The notes: generated from the sequence alone by a model not told the origin. Counted from the first letter of the stretch, positions 1 to 8,534 are shown. The stretch: 64,000 nucleotides of DNA from Yinghuangia aomiensis (GCF_039542225.1 NZ_BAABHS010000014.1:175768-239767), one strand, 5' to 3'. A program made the numbers and translations.

Positions 1-573
1 GTCGGTCGTGTCGCCGCCCGGCGCCGCCGCAGCGTGCGCGGCGGCCAGCACATCCCGCCGGAACCCCTGCGGCGTCTGCACGGCCCGCAGCGAGGCCCGG
101 TCGACGGTCCGCACGACGCGTTCGGCGCCGTCCTCCGCCGCGACCTCCTTCACGGTGTCGACCACCGGAAGCGCGGGCACCACCGCGGGCGCGCCGGACT
201 CGACCGCGGCGACGACCGCTTCCACGACGCCGACCGGCACGAACGGGCGCGCCGCGTCGTGCACGAGCACCACGGGGCAGTCGCCGTCGAGTGCGGCCAA
301 GGCAAGAGAGACGGATTCCTGGCGCGTCGCGCCGCCGGCCACCACCGTCACCGGCGCGTCGGCGCCGAGTTCGCGGGCCAGCAGGCCGCGCACGTCCGCG
401 ACACCGTCCGGCGGCGCGGCGACGACCGCGGCACCGACACCGGGCGCGGCCAGCAGCGACCGCAGCGCATGCACGAGCATCGGCACGTCGCCGAGTTCCC
501 GCAGAGCTTTGGGCAGACCGCCGCCCAGACGCAGCCCGAGCCCGGCCGCGGGCACCAGAACAGCAGCTCTCAC
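1..573 (-). CDS. ispD: 2-C-methyl-D-erythritol 4-phosphate cytidylyltransferase, 3' end outside window
   Basis: About 191 N-terminal residues are present; the C-terminus lies beyond the left edge. The enzyme activates MEP with CTP in the non-mevalonate isoprenoid pathway. Seen: a nucleotidyltransferase start AAVLVPAAGLGLRLGG with the invariant PKAL lysine, then VLVHDAARPFV and the VDTVK and TPQGF motifs typical of IspD. GTG at 571-573 is taken as start because the conserved AAVLVPAAG follows at once. It lies downstream of carD on the same strand with a 455-bp gap, the order usual in actinomycetes. Confidence 0.93.
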   Translation of the reverse strand, partial: MRAAVLVPAAGLGLRLGGGLPKALRELGDVPMLVHALRSLLAAPGVGAAVVAAPPDGVADVRGLLARELGADAPVTVVAGGATRQESVSLALAALDGDCPVVLVHDAARPFVPVGVVEAVVAAVESGAPAVVPALPVVDTVKEVAAEDGAERVVRTVDRASLRAVQTPQGFRRDVLAAAHAAAAPGGDTTD

Positions 574-1028
574 CGAACACCCTCACTTGGCGCGCTGGAA
601 CCCGGGACGGCAGCACCGCCCCGAGACCGACCACCCGAAGGTACCGGGCCGCAACCGGGTGTATCCGCGCAGCCGCCGGGGAAGGCCTTCCGCAGGCACC
701 CCCGAGCAGCAGACCGCCGTCGCCGACCTCCTGCCGACCGGACGTCATGCATCACCCGCACGGGTCAACCCGCGCCGCCGAGAAGCGCCGCGAGGCACCG
801 AGAGCCGGGCGTATCGCCGTACGTCGCCGGCCGTGCGCCGACGACGGCTGTCCGCCGCCGCGCGCGCCGAACGGATACGGCGCGCGCCGACGGACCGGGC
901 CGCGCAAGCCCGTGGCGAAAACGTGCCCGGTCCGCCGGATCGCTCCGGCCGACGGGCCACATCCACCGTGCCGGTACAGACGGGGCCGCGGCCTGGGGCC
1001 GCCGCTCCGTTCCGCCCGGCATCGCGCG
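574..1028. other. Intergenic region between ispD and carD, no gene seen
   Basis: 455 bp, very G+C rich. Open frames here are shadows without ribosome binding sites or recognisable protein features. It should hold the ispD promoter or a carD-ispD transcript, but no clear -10 or terminator was found. Confidence 0.5.
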
Positions 1029-1511
1029 TCAGGAGGCGAGAACCTCGTCGAGGATCGCCTCTGCCTTGTCTTCGTTGGTGTTCTCCGCGAGCGCCAGCTC
1101 GCTCACCAGGATCTGCCGAGCCTTCGCGAGCATCCGCTTCTCGCCGGCCGAAAGGCCGCGGTCACGCTCCCGGCGCCAAAGGTCGCGCACGACCTCGGCA
1201 ACCTTGATAACGTCACCGGAAGCGAGCTTTTCCAGGTTCGCCTTGTAGCGTCGCGACCAGTTCGTCGGCTCCTCGGTGTGCGGAGCCCGCAGCACCTCGA
1301 AGACGCGATCGAGGCCGTCCTGGCCCACCACGTCGCGCACACCGACGAACTCCGCGTTGTCAGCGGGGACTCGGACCGTGAGGTCACCCTGGGCTACCTT
1401 CAGCACCAGGTAGATCTTGTCCTCGCCCTTGATGGTGCGAGTCTCGATCGCCTCGATGAGTGCGGCCCCGTGATGGGGGTAGACCACCGTGTCGCCAACC
1501 TTGAACGTCAT
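1029..1511 (-). CDS. carD: CarD family transcriptional regulator
   Basis: 160 aa, the usual length of actinobacterial CarD, an RNA polymerase beta-binding protein that stabilises open complexes at SigA promoters, notably rRNA. The N-terminal Tudor-like RNAP-interacting domain starts MTFKVGDTVVYPHHG; the C-terminal half is the helical DNA-binding domain (PTNWSRRYKANLEKL, RRERDRGLSAGEKRML). An in-frame start 15 codons upstream exists (1556), but ATG 1511 matches the family start and has GGAAGGGG just upstream. Very highly conserved, so function is secure. Confidence 0.97.
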   Translation of the reverse strand: MTFKVGDTVVYPHHGAALIEAIETRTIKGEDKIYLVLKVAQGDLTVRVPADNAEFVGVRDVVGQDGLDRVFEVLRAPHTEEPTNWSRRYKANLEKLASGDVIKVAEVVRDLWRRERDRGLSAGEKRMLAKARQILVSELALAENTNEDKAEAILDEVLAS

Positions 1512-1995
1512 GTGACAGGTACCCCTTCCGTGGCTTTCTAGGGTAACACGGGTCACGCCGCGCCTGAATGGCGTTTCCGCAGGTCAGGGCCTTAGTCAGG
1601 GCTTGACAACGGCCACTCGGACATGCATGCGCCGCCCCGCCGGGACCGGCATGGTGATCCATAAACCGGGCAAAACGGTCAACTTGCACCCACCTCCATT
1701 CGAACACGGAATCGACTATCGGCCCTACCGGACACACTGGGCCGAGGCATCTGTTTTTGGACAGCAGTGCGCCGGACGGCGGGTCGCCCGACTTGTCCGC
1801 GTGTGCTCCGTGTGTGCTCCGTGGGTGATCCGACGGCCGGGTGCCGTGTCCCCGCCCGGGCTGTCCCCGTTTCACCCTCGGGATCCGAGCCGCGTACAAG
1901 TGGCCCATCCCGCCTGAGTAGGCTTGCGCCGGTCCCCCTTGTCCGGGACCGCCGAGGCTGTCAAGGACACAAAGGACCAAGGAGATTCGCCCGCC
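1512..1995. other. Divergent carD / lipoprotein promoter region
   Basis: 484 bp with no gene. TAGGCT at 1920-1925 is a plausible -10 for the rightward lipoprotein gene, giving a leader of about 65 nt with AAGGAG at 1979-1984. An 11-bp unit, GTGTGCTCCGT, is repeated exactly in tandem at 1801-1822. No promoter for carD could be picked with confidence. Confidence 0.45.
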
Positions 1996-2715
1996 GTGAG
2001 CCGCAGCATTCGACGGGGTGCCGTCGCCGCAACCATCGCCCTCGCGCTGGCCCCCTTGGCGGCCGCCTGCTCCAGTGGCACGGACGCGGAAACCACCAAG
2101 ATCAAGCCGGACACCGCTTCCGTCCAGGTCGGCAACGTCAAGGTGCAGAACCTGACGCTGGTGAGCGGCGGTCCGACGTCCGGCGCCATGGCGCTGGGCG
2201 GCGCGTTCATCAACGACGGCGACCAGGCCGAGACGCTCACGCAGGTGGCCGTCGACGGCGCGACCGGGAACGCCGAGCTGAAGTCGGCGTCCGGCACGGG
2301 CGCCATCACCATCCCGGCGCACGGCGCGGTCTACCTGACCGGCGGCGCGGACAGCGTGGTCGCCAAGGTCGCCTCGGTGTCCGGGGACAGCCCGGTCACC
2401 CCCGGGAAGTACGCCAAGGTGACGCTGACCTTCAAGACCGCGGGCTCGGGCTCGGTGCGCGTCCAGGTGCATTCGCCGGAGGACTACTACAAGCAGCTCG
2501 CGCCGTCCGCCCCGGCTCCGAGCCTGCCCGCCGCCCCGCCGACCACCGCTCCGGCGTCGCCGTCCGCCCCGGCCTCGGCCCCCGCTTCGGCTCCCGCCTC
2601 GGCGCCGGCCACCGGCGCCCCGACCGGGGGCGCGAGCAACGCCCCGACCGGGGGCGCGACCGCGACGGGCACCGCGACCCGCCCGGCGAACACCGTCAGC
2701 CCCAACGCGAGCTGA
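1996..2715 (+). CDS. Secreted lipoprotein of unknown function
   Basis: 239 aa. A basic N-terminus, a hydrophobic stretch and lipobox LAAAC (acylated Cys about residue 25) show a type II signal peptide, so the protein is anchored to the outer face of the membrane. The middle (residues about 40-165) looks like a beta-sandwich of the copper-chaperone-like/DUF461 type found in actinomycete lipoproteins, but the usual Met/His copper ligands are not obvious. The last 75 residues are an Ala/Pro/Ser/Thr-rich linker with repeated SAPA units. GTG 1996 is chosen for its Shine-Dalgarno; an upstream ATG at 1924 would give an implausible signal peptide. Confidence 0.8.
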   Translation: MSRSIRRGAVAATIALALAPLAAACSSGTDAETTKIKPDTASVQVGNVKVQNLTLVSGGPTSGAMALGGAFINDGDQAETLTQVAVDGATGNAELKSASGTGAITIPAHGAVYLTGGADSVVAKVASVSGDSPVTPGKYAKVTLTFKTAGSGSVRVQVHSPEDYYKQLAPSAPAPSLPAAPPTTAPASPSAPASAPASAPASAPATGAPTGGASNAPTGGATATGTATRPANTVSPNAS

Positions 2716-2730
2716 CGCACGACAACGCCA

Positions 2731-2771
2731 CGCGAGCGGCTGCGCCCCTGCCGGGGCCGCAGCCGCTCGCG
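2731..2771 (+). terminator. Hairpin terminator after the lipoprotein gene
   Basis: Perfect 14-bp arms, CGCGAGCGGCTGCG and its complement, at 2731-2744 and 2758-2771, enclosing a smaller CCCC/GGGG stem. It begins 16 bp after the stop codon. There is no T-run, as is common for high-G+C actinomycetes. Confidence 0.75.
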
Positions 2772-2878
2772 CGTTCGGGGGACAGCGCAACAGCGCAACG
2801 CGGCCTGACACCCGCCGCGGGGCACCCGGCCGGGTGCCCACCCGGCAACCTCCCCACGGCGCGAACGCCCCCACACCC

Positions 2879-2905
2879 TGTGGACAACCACCACTGTGTG
2901 GACAA
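2879..2905 (-). promoter_or_regulatory. Pair of DnaA boxes
   Basis: Two identical TGTGGACAA 9-mers (TTGTCCACA on the minus strand, the preferred Streptomyces DnaA box) at 2879-2887 and 2897-2905, same orientation, separated by exactly 9 bp. They lie between the lipoprotein gene and the 3' end of phoP. Confidence 0.7.
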
Positions 2906-3005
2906 CCGCCGCCAAACCCCACCCCTCGCGTGCCGGACCGGGCCCGCCAGGGGGACTCCACCGGTCGGAAATCAGACCGGCACGTGCCTTCCGCCGACAT
3001 GCGAA

Positions 3006-3036
3006 AGCCGCCCTCCGCGTCGCGCGGAAGACGGCT
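3006..3036 (-). terminator. Terminator of the phoRP operon
   Basis: On the minus strand a 14-bp stem (two G-U pairs) with loop CGA, from 3036 to 3006, followed by TTTC, starting 22 nt after the phoP stop. Confidence 0.7.
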
Positions 3037-3057
3037 CTCTGCGGGTGATCCGGCCGA

Positions 3058-3738
3058 TCAGGGCTCGAACTTGTAGCCCAGGCCGCGCACCGTCACCAGG
3101 TACCGCGGCGCGCCCGGGTCCGGTTCGATCTTGGCGCGGAGGCGCTTCACGTGGACGTCGAGCGTCTTGGTGTCGCCGACGTAGCCGGCGCCCCACACCC
3201 GGTCGATGAGCTGCATGCGGGTGAGCACCCGGCCCGCGTTGCGCAGCAGCAGTTCGAGCAGGTCGAACTCCTTCAGCGGCAGCTCGACCTTGACGCCGTC
3301 GACGGTGACGCGGTGCCGGTCCACGTCCATGCGGACCGGGCCGGCCTCCAGCGCGGTCGGCTCGACCTCGGCGGGCTCGCCCTGGCGGCGCAGCACGGCG
3401 CGGATCCGGGCGACGAGTTCGCGGGACGAGAACGGCTTGGTGACATAGTCGTCCGCGCCGATCTCCAGCCCGACGACCTTGTCGACCTCGCTGTCCTTGG
3501 CGGTCACCATGATGACCGGCACGTTGGACTTGGCGCGCAGCCGGCGGCACACCTCGGTGCCGGGCAGGCCCGGCAGCATCAGATCGAGCAGCACGAGGTC
3601 GGCACCGCCCTGGTCGAACTGCTCCAGCGCGTCGGGCCCGGTGACCGCGACGGCGACCTCGAACCCTTCCTTGCGCAGCAGGAACGCAAGCGGGTCGCTG
3701 AAGGACTCCTCGTCCTCGACGACGAGCACTCGGGTCAT
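3058..3738 (-). CDS. phoP: Response regulator PhoP, phosphate control
   Basis: 226 aa OmpR-type regulator. Receiver domain (1-120) has the acidic pair D9/E10, phospho-acceptor D52 (LVLLDLMLPG), the switch Thr in VTAKD and K102 in TKPF. The C-terminal winged helix (about 130-224) ends RYLVTVRGLGYKFEP. In Streptomyces PhoP binds PHO boxes made of 11-nt repeats like GTTCACC and drives pst, ppk and other genes while repressing antibiotic clusters. ATG 3738 overlaps the phoR stop as ATGA, so translation is coupled. The whole sequence is near-identical in style to Streptomyces PhoP. Confidence 0.96.
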   Translation of the reverse strand: MTRVLVVEDEESFSDPLAFLLRKEGFEVAVAVTGPDALEQFDQGGADLVLLDLMLPGLPGTEVCRRLRAKSNVPVIMVTAKDSEVDKVVGLEIGADDYVTKPFSSRELVARIRAVLRRQGEPAEVEPTALEAGPVRMDVDRHRVTVDGVKVELPLKEFDLLELLLRNAGRVLTRMQLIDRVWGAGYVGDTKTLDVHVKRLRAKIEPDPGAPRYLVTVRGLGYKFEP

Positions 3739-4958
3739 CCGGAAGCCTCCCGGGAGTTGTACGACAGAGCCGGCCCGGTCGGGGACGGCTGGGCCGCGGT
3801 GGACGCCGCGTCGGGGCCCGTGCCCCGGTCGTCGGCGGGCAGAAGTGGCAGCACCAGAGTGAACGTGGTTCCCACGCCTTCCAGGCTGCGGACGGTGACC
3901 TCTCCCCCGTGTCCGGCCACGATGTGCTTGACGATGGAGAGCCCCAGGCCCGTCCCGCCGGTGGCGCGCGAGCGGGCCGGGTCGACGCGGTAGAACCGTT
4001 CGAAGATGCGGTCCAGGTCGCGGTGCGGGATCCCGATGCCCTGGTCGGACACCGCGATCACGGCTTTGCGGCCGGTGACCCGCACGTCGATGTCGACCCG
4101 GGTGCGCTCCGGGCTGTAGTTGACGGCGTTCTCGACCAGGTTGCCGAGCGCCATCACGAGCTGGTTGTGGTCGCCGGGGATGACCAGGCCGGGGTCGCCG
4201 CCGACGGCGAGGGTGATCTGCTTGTTCTGGGCGACCTGGCGGCAGCGGTCGACCGCTTCGGCGACCAGGTCGTCGACCGGTACCGGGGCGATGTCCTGGA
4301 GCGGGTGGTCGTTCTGCACGCGTGACAGGTCGATGAGTTCCTGCACGAGGTTGGTCAGGCGCGCCGACTCGACCTGCATGCGGCCGGAGAAGCGGCGGAC
4401 CGCCTCCGGGTCGTCGCTCGCGTCCAGGACGGCCTCGGCGAGCAGGGACAGCGCGCCCACCGGGGTCTTGAGTTCGTGGCTGACGTTGGCGACGAAGTCG
4501 CGGCGCACCGCGTCGACGCGGCGGGCCTCGGTGCGGTCTTCGACGAGCAGCAGGACCAGGCGGGAGCCGAGCGGGGCGACGCGGGCGGACACTTCGAGTT
4601 CCTGGCCGTCGCGGCGCGGGAGCAGCAGGTCGCGCTGTCTTATTTCGCCGTCGCGCCGGGTGTCGCGGGACATCCGCAGGAGTTCGTCGGGGACGAGCTG
4701 GTCGCCGCGGACGAGGCCGAAGGTGTATGCGGCCGAGCTGGCCTTGACCACCGCGTCGTGCTCGTCGAGGACGACGGCGGACGAGCGGAGCACGGACAGC
4801 ACGGTCGCCACGCCGGGCGGGAGGACGGGCCCGGAGGGCGCCGTGCCGCTGCCTTGGCCCTGGGAGCGTTCGCTCCACCGGAACGCCAGGGTCCCGGCAA
4901 CGCCGACAGCCAGCCCACACACGGCGGCTACGGCCGCCGCGGCCACGTTCACGTCCAC
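3735..4958 (-). CDS. phoR: Sensor histidine kinase PhoR
   Basis: 407 aa. One N-terminal membrane segment (about 5-27), a PAS-like cytoplasmic region (about 50-145), the dimerisation helix with phospho-accepting His161 in NVSHELKTPVGAL, and an HATPase domain with N, G1 (DQGIGIP), F (FERFYRV) and G2 (GTGLGLS) boxes. It phosphorylates PhoP when phosphate is short. It is the first gene of phoRP; a PHO-box-like repeat lies 63 bp upstream, suggesting autoregulation. A phoU gene often stands divergent to phoR in Streptomyces but is not found here. Confidence 0.95.
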   Translation of the reverse strand: MDVNVAAAAVAAVCGLAVGVAGTLAFRWSERSQGQGSGTAPSGPVLPPGVATVLSVLRSSAVVLDEHDAVVKASSAAYTFGLVRGDQLVPDELLRMSRDTRRDGEIRQRDLLLPRRDGQELEVSARVAPLGSRLVLLLVEDRTEARRVDAVRRDFVANVSHELKTPVGALSLLAEAVLDASDDPEAVRRFSGRMQVESARLTNLVQELIDLSRVQNDHPLQDIAPVPVDDLVAEAVDRCRQVAQNKQITLAVGGDPGLVIPGDHNQLVMALGNLVENAVNYSPERTRVDIDVRVTGRKAVIAVSDQGIGIPHRDLDRIFERFYRVDPARSRATGGTGLGLSIVKHIVAGHGGEVTVRSLEGVGTTFTLVLPLLPADDRGTGPDAASTAAQPSPTGPALSYNSREASG

Positions 4959-5351
4959 GGCACCCAGAGTAAAGGGGACACGAACGGGTGAAACCCCTCC
5001 CGATGGCCTTGACCTGAGGACTTCATCGACTGTTCATCGCCGCGCCGCACCCGGTTCAGCCCGTTTGGCGGCGGTCCGGAGCCTGACCAGATCTCCGCAA
5101 ATATCCACAAAACGGCTGGTCGCAGGCTTTGGCCACATCCGGCGTTGACGCCGCCGAGCGGGGCGGGTTGACTCGAATACGCACCGTGCACGGTCCGGCA
5201 CACCGCGGGCCGCGCGCGTCGCCACCGGAGCCGGTGTGGCCCACGCCACACGCCGCCGGGGCGGCGCCGCGCCTCGCACCGCACACCCGTTCGACGTCCA
5301 CGCCCGTGCGGCGCCGGACCGGGCACGTCCACCGGTGAACGGAGGTCGTCC
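4959..5351. other. phoR upstream region
   Basis: 393 bp without a gene apart from control sites. It holds the PHO-box-like repeat at 5021-5042, a near DnaA-box ATATCCACA at 5101-5109, and the ribosome binding site GGAGG (5341-5345) of the cysteine-rich ORF. Confidence 0.5.
5021..5042 (+). promoter_or_regulatory. PHO-box-like direct repeat upstream of phoR
   Basis: CTTCATCGACT (5021-5031) and GTTCATCGCCG (5032-5042) are two 11-nt units of the PhoP-binding type (consensus GTTCACC plus 4 nt), in exact 11-nt phase. A third GTTCAGC begins at 5054, again in phase after a non-matching unit. Predicted PhoP autoregulation site; unproven. Confidence 0.5.
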
Positions 5352-5537
5352 ATGCCCGGCTCCCTGCCCGACTCGCCCACCACCGTCCGCGCGGCCCCGG
5401 TGGCCGTCGAGATCACGCCCCGGTCCGCGGTCCTGCGCACGCCGCCCGCGCCGACGCCGGGGTGCAGCTGCCCGTCGTCGTGCGGCTGCGGCTGCAAGGC
5501 CGGTTCCGCGTGCAACTGCGGCGGCAGCTGCGGCTGA
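5352..5537 (+). CDS. Small cysteine-rich, metallothionein-like protein
   Basis: 61 aa. The first 37 residues are Pro/Ala/Val-rich without cysteine or signal peptide; the last 24 carry eight Cys (38, 40, 44, 46, 48, 54, 56, 60) as CxC, CxCxC, CxC and CxxxC groups with Gly, Ser and a single Lys between. No aromatic residue or His is present. This is the composition of a bacterial metallothionein, so binding of Cu(I) or Zn in the cytoplasm is the best guess. GGAGG sits 6 nt before ATG and a strong terminator follows, so it is very likely a real monocistronic gene. It is not clearly a member of the MymT or SmtA families. Confidence 0.72.
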   Translation: MPGSLPDSPTTVRAAPVAVEITPRSAVLRTPPAPTPGCSCPSSCGCGCKAGSACNCGGSCG

Positions 5538-5604
5538 TCCCCCGCTGCGCGGCCGACGGGCGAACGCCGGCCGCACGCGACACCCCGGAAAGGCGCGAAA
5601 CGGC

Positions 5605-5638
5605 GAGCGCCCGCCCCCGTGCTGCGGGGCGGGCGCTC
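5605..5638. terminator. Bidirectional terminator
   Basis: 13-bp perfect stem GAGCGCCCGCCCC (5605-5617) and complement (5626-5638), 8-nt loop, placed between the convergent cysteine-rich ORF and gpmA. Confidence 0.8.
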
Positions 5639-5666
5639 TGCTGTTCGGCCGGGTGGGCCGTGCGGG

Positions 5667-6425
5667 CTACTTGCGGCCCTGGTTCTTGACCGCCTCGATC
5701 GCCGCGGCGGCGGCTTCCGGGTCGAGGTAGCGGCCGCCCGGGGTGACCGGGTGCAGGTCGGTGTCCAGCTCGTACAGCAGCGGGATGCCGGTGGGGATGT
5801 TCAGGCCCGCGATGGCCTCGTCGGAGACGCCGTCGAGGTGCTTGACCAGCGCGCGGAGCGAGTTGCCGTGCGCGGCGACGAGCACGGTGCGGCCGGCCTC
5901 GAGGTCGGGCACGATCGCGTCGTACCAGTACGGGAGCATGCGCGTGACGACGTCCTGGAGGCACTCGGTGCGCGGGCGGATCTCGTCCGGCAGGCCGGCG
6001 TAGCGCGGGTCGTGCACCTGCGAGTACGTGTCGTCGTCGGCGAGCGGCGGCGGCGGGGTGTCGTAGGAGCGGCGCCACAGCATGAACTGCTCCTCGCCGA
6101 ACTCGGCGAGCGTGGCGGCCTTGTCCTTGCCCTGGAGGGCGCCGTAGTGGCGCTCGTTGAGGCGCCACGAGCGGCGCACCGGGATCCAGTGCCGGTCGGC
6201 GGCGTCCAGGGCGATCTGCGCGGTGCGGATCGCGCGGCGCTGCAGCGAGGTGTGCAGCACGTCGGGCAGCACGCCGGCGTCGGTGAGGAGCTGTCCGCCG
6301 CGCGCGGCTTCCTTCTCGCCGGTATCGGTCAGGTCGACGTCGACCCAGCCGGTGAAGAGACCCTTGCGGTTCCAGTCGCTCTCACCGTGGCGGAGGAGGA
6401 CGAGCTTGTATGCGGTGTCGGCCAT
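5667..6425 (-). CDS. gpmA: 2,3-bisphosphoglycerate-dependent phosphoglycerate mutase
   Basis: 252 aa, standard for dPGM. It interconverts 3- and 2-phosphoglycerate in glycolysis and gluconeogenesis. The phospho-histidine motif LLRHGESDWN (His13), the ERHYGALQG loop, the RRSYDTPPPP segment and the second catalytic His in VAAHGNSLRAL are all present. Ends convergently against the cysteine-rich ORF. ATG 6425 directly precedes the conserved start. Confidence 0.97.
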   Translation of the reverse strand: MADTAYKLVLLRHGESDWNRKGLFTGWVDVDLTDTGEKEAARGGQLLTDAGVLPDVLHTSLQRRAIRTAQIALDAADRHWIPVRRSWRLNERHYGALQGKDKAATLAEFGEEQFMLWRRSYDTPPPPLADDDTYSQVHDPRYAGLPDEIRPRTECLQDVVTRMLPYWYDAIVPDLEAGRTVLVAAHGNSLRALVKHLDGVSDEAIAGLNIPTGIPLLYELDTDLHPVTPGGRYLDPEAAAAAIEAVKNQGRK

Positions 6426-6542
6426 GAGGGCGAGCGTAATGGAGGCGGAGGTACGGCTTTCTGCCGGTCTGGACCGGCCGCGGCGCCGGACCGGCGGCGC
6501 GCCCGCCCCGCCGGTCCCCGCCGGTCCGCGGCGTTCCGCGGT

Positions 6543-7070
6543 TCAGCCGGCCGGGGGTTCCGCGGCCGGTTCGCCCGGCGTGTCGAGGAGGTGGGTGAAC
6601 GCGTCCAGGTTGCGGGTGGATTCGCCGCGCTCGGTGCGCCACTGCCATTCGCGCCGGATCGACGTGGCGAAGCCGAGTTCGAGCAGCGTGTTGAAGCTGT
6701 CGTCGGCGGCTTCCAGGACCACGCCGAGGATCCGGTCGACCTCGTCGGCCGTGACCGCGTGCAGCGGGACCCGGCCGGTCAGATACACGTCGCCGAGCTT
6801 GTCGAGGGAGAACGCGACGCTGTACAGCCGCACGTTGCGGGTCAGCAGCCAGCGGTAGAACGCCTCGTGGTTCTCGTCGGGGCGGCGCACCACGAACGCG
6901 GTCACCGTGACGGTGTGCCGGCCGACTTTCAGGGCGCAGGTGGTCTTGAGCTTGCGGGTGCCCGGGAGCGTCACGACGAACGTGTCGTCGTCGGGGCGCT
7001 CCCAGGTGACCTCGGCGTCGTCGAGGGCGAGCCGGATGGTCTCGGCCGCCTGCGCCCGGGTGTGCTGCAC
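6543..7070 (-). CDS. YbjN domain protein
   Basis: 175 aa from GTG 7070, chosen because GAGGTG lies just upstream and homologous actinomycete proteins begin near here; an ATG at 7154 would add 28 residues of low-quality sequence. The body (FVVTLPGTRKLKTT, AFVVRRPDENHEAFYRWLL, GDVYLTGRVPL, SFNTLLELGF) is the YbjN/type III secretion chaperone-like fold. Function in actinobacteria is unknown. It is downstream of mshA on the same strand with a 129-bp gap, an arrangement seen in Streptomyces. Confidence 0.85.
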   Translation of the reverse strand: MQHTRAQAAETIRLALDDAEVTWERPDDDTFVVTLPGTRKLKTTCALKVGRHTVTVTAFVVRRPDENHEAFYRWLLTRNVRLYSVAFSLDKLGDVYLTGRVPLHAVTADEVDRILGVVLEAADDSFNTLLELGFATSIRREWQWRTERGESTRNLDAFTHLLDTPGEPAAEPPAG

Positions 7071-7199
7071 GGTGCACCTCAGGGTTCGGATGTCGGTCGG
7101 TTGTCGGGCTGTCCACGCTAGGGCTTGTCCGGGGGATCTTGACACCCCGGACACGCCTTGGCGTACCGCGGGCCGGATCGGTGGTCTCCGGCCCGCGGG

Positions 7200-8534
7200 C
7201 TAGCGTGCCGCGAGGCTCCGGACGCGTCCGGCTTCCGCGACGGTCTGTGCGTACACGTCGGCCATGGAGGCCGCGGCGGCCGCCCAGCCGAAGTTGGCGG
7301 CGTGCCGGACCGCGCCCTCGGCGTACCGGTCGCGCAGCCGCGGCGCGAGCGCCAGGGTGCCGAGCGCGGCGGCGTAGTCCGCCGGGTCGTGGCCGTCCAC
7401 GAGGATCCCGGACACGCCGTCGCGGACCGCGGTGGGCAGGCCGCCGACGGACGCCGCGACCACGGGTGTGCCGCACGCCTGCGCCTCGATGGCGACGAGG
7501 CCGAAGGACTCGTTGTAGGACGGCACGACCGCGACCGAGGCGGCCCGGTACCAGTCGGCGAGCACGTCCTGCGGCACCGGGCGGCGGAACCGCACGACGT
7601 CCTGCACGCCGAGCGACGCGGCCAGCTTGTGCAGGTGCTCGGGCGCGGCGAGGCCGGTACCGCTGGGGCCGCCGACGACCGCGACGACGAGGTTCTCGCG
7701 CAGCGACGGATGGGCGCGCAGCAAGTGCGCGGTGGCGTGCAGCAGGACGTCCGGCGCCTTGAGCGGCTGGATGCGGCCCGCGAACAGGATCACCGTGGCG
7801 TCCTGCGGCACCCCGACGCGGCGCCGGGCCTCGGCGGCCTCGCCCGGCCGGAACGTGTCGAGGTCGACCCCGGGATTGACCACGGCCAGCCGCTCGGGGT
7901 CCGCGTCGTACAGGCCGACGAGCTGCTCGGCCTCTTCGACGGTGTTCGCGACGAGCCGGTCGGCCGCCTCGACCACCTGGCTTTCGCCGATGACGCGGGC
8001 GGACGGCTCGGGCGGGTCGTCCGCGGCCAGCGACAGGTTCTTGACCTTCGCCATGGTGTGCATGCTGTGCACGAGCGGGACGCCCCAGCGCTCCTTGGCG
8101 AGCCAGCCGACCTGCCCGGACAGCCAGTAGTGCGAATGCACCAGGTCGTAATAGCCGGGCTCGCGCATGGCTTCGGTGCGCAGCACACCGGAGGTGAACG
8201 CGCACAGCTGCGCCGGCAGGTCTTCCTTCGACAGGCCCTCGAACGGGCCCGCGGTCACGTGCCGGACCAGCACGCCGGGCGCCATCTCCACGACGGGCGG
8301 CAGGTCGCGGCCGGTGGCGCGGGTGAATATCTCCACCTCGACGCCGAGCGCGGCCAGGCGCTTGGACATCTCGACGATGTAGACGTTCATGCCGCCCGCG
8401 TCGCCGGTGCCCGGCTGATGCAGCGGGGAAGTGTGCACGCTCAGCGTGGCGATCCGGCGCGGCGCCCCCCGACGCCCGGCCAGCGTGTGCTTGCGCGCTC
8501 CGGGCGCGGCCGCCCGCGGCACGTGATGGCTCAT
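7200..8534 (-). CDS. mshA: D-inositol-3-phosphate glycosyltransferase MshA
   Basis: 444 aa GT4 family enzyme for the first step of mycothiol synthesis, transferring GlcNAc from UDP-GlcNAc to inositol 3-phosphate. Seen: the substrate loop SPLHQPGTGDAGGMNVY, HSHYWLSG, FAGRIQPLKAPDVLL, and the EX7E-type nucleotide site in SYNESFGLVAIEAQACGTPV. The first 25 residues are basic and poorly conserved; ATG 8534 is the longest sensible start. mshD is also in the window, at 36.6 kb. Confidence 0.95.
   Translation of the reverse strand: MSHHVPRAAAPGARKHTLAGRRGAPRRIATLSVHTSPLHQPGTGDAGGMNVYIVEMSKRLAALGVEVEIFTRATGRDLPPVVEMAPGVLVRHVTAGPFEGLSKEDLPAQLCAFTSGVLRTEAMREPGYYDLVHSHYWLSGQVGWLAKERWGVPLVHSMHTMAKVKNLSLAADDPPEPSARVIGESQVVEAADRLVANTVEEAEQLVGLYDADPERLAVVNPGVDLDTFRPGEAAEARRRVGVPQDATVILFAGRIQPLKAPDVLLHATAHLLRAHPSLRENLVVAVVGGPSGTGLAAPEHLHKLAASLGVQDVVRFRRPVPQDVLADWYRAASVAVVPSYNESFGLVAIEAQACGTPVVAASVGGLPTAVRDGVSGILVDGHDPADYAAALGTLALAPRLRDRYAEGAVRHAANFGWAAAAASMADVYAQTVAEAGRVRSLAAR

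Noticed and set aside
2879..2905. Chromosomal origin
   Set aside because: Only two DnaA boxes and no dnaA, dnaN or box cluster; the same for 27351-27377.
5101..5109. Third DnaA box site (ATATCCACA)
   Set aside because: Single box with one mismatch, no partner at the 9-bp spacing.
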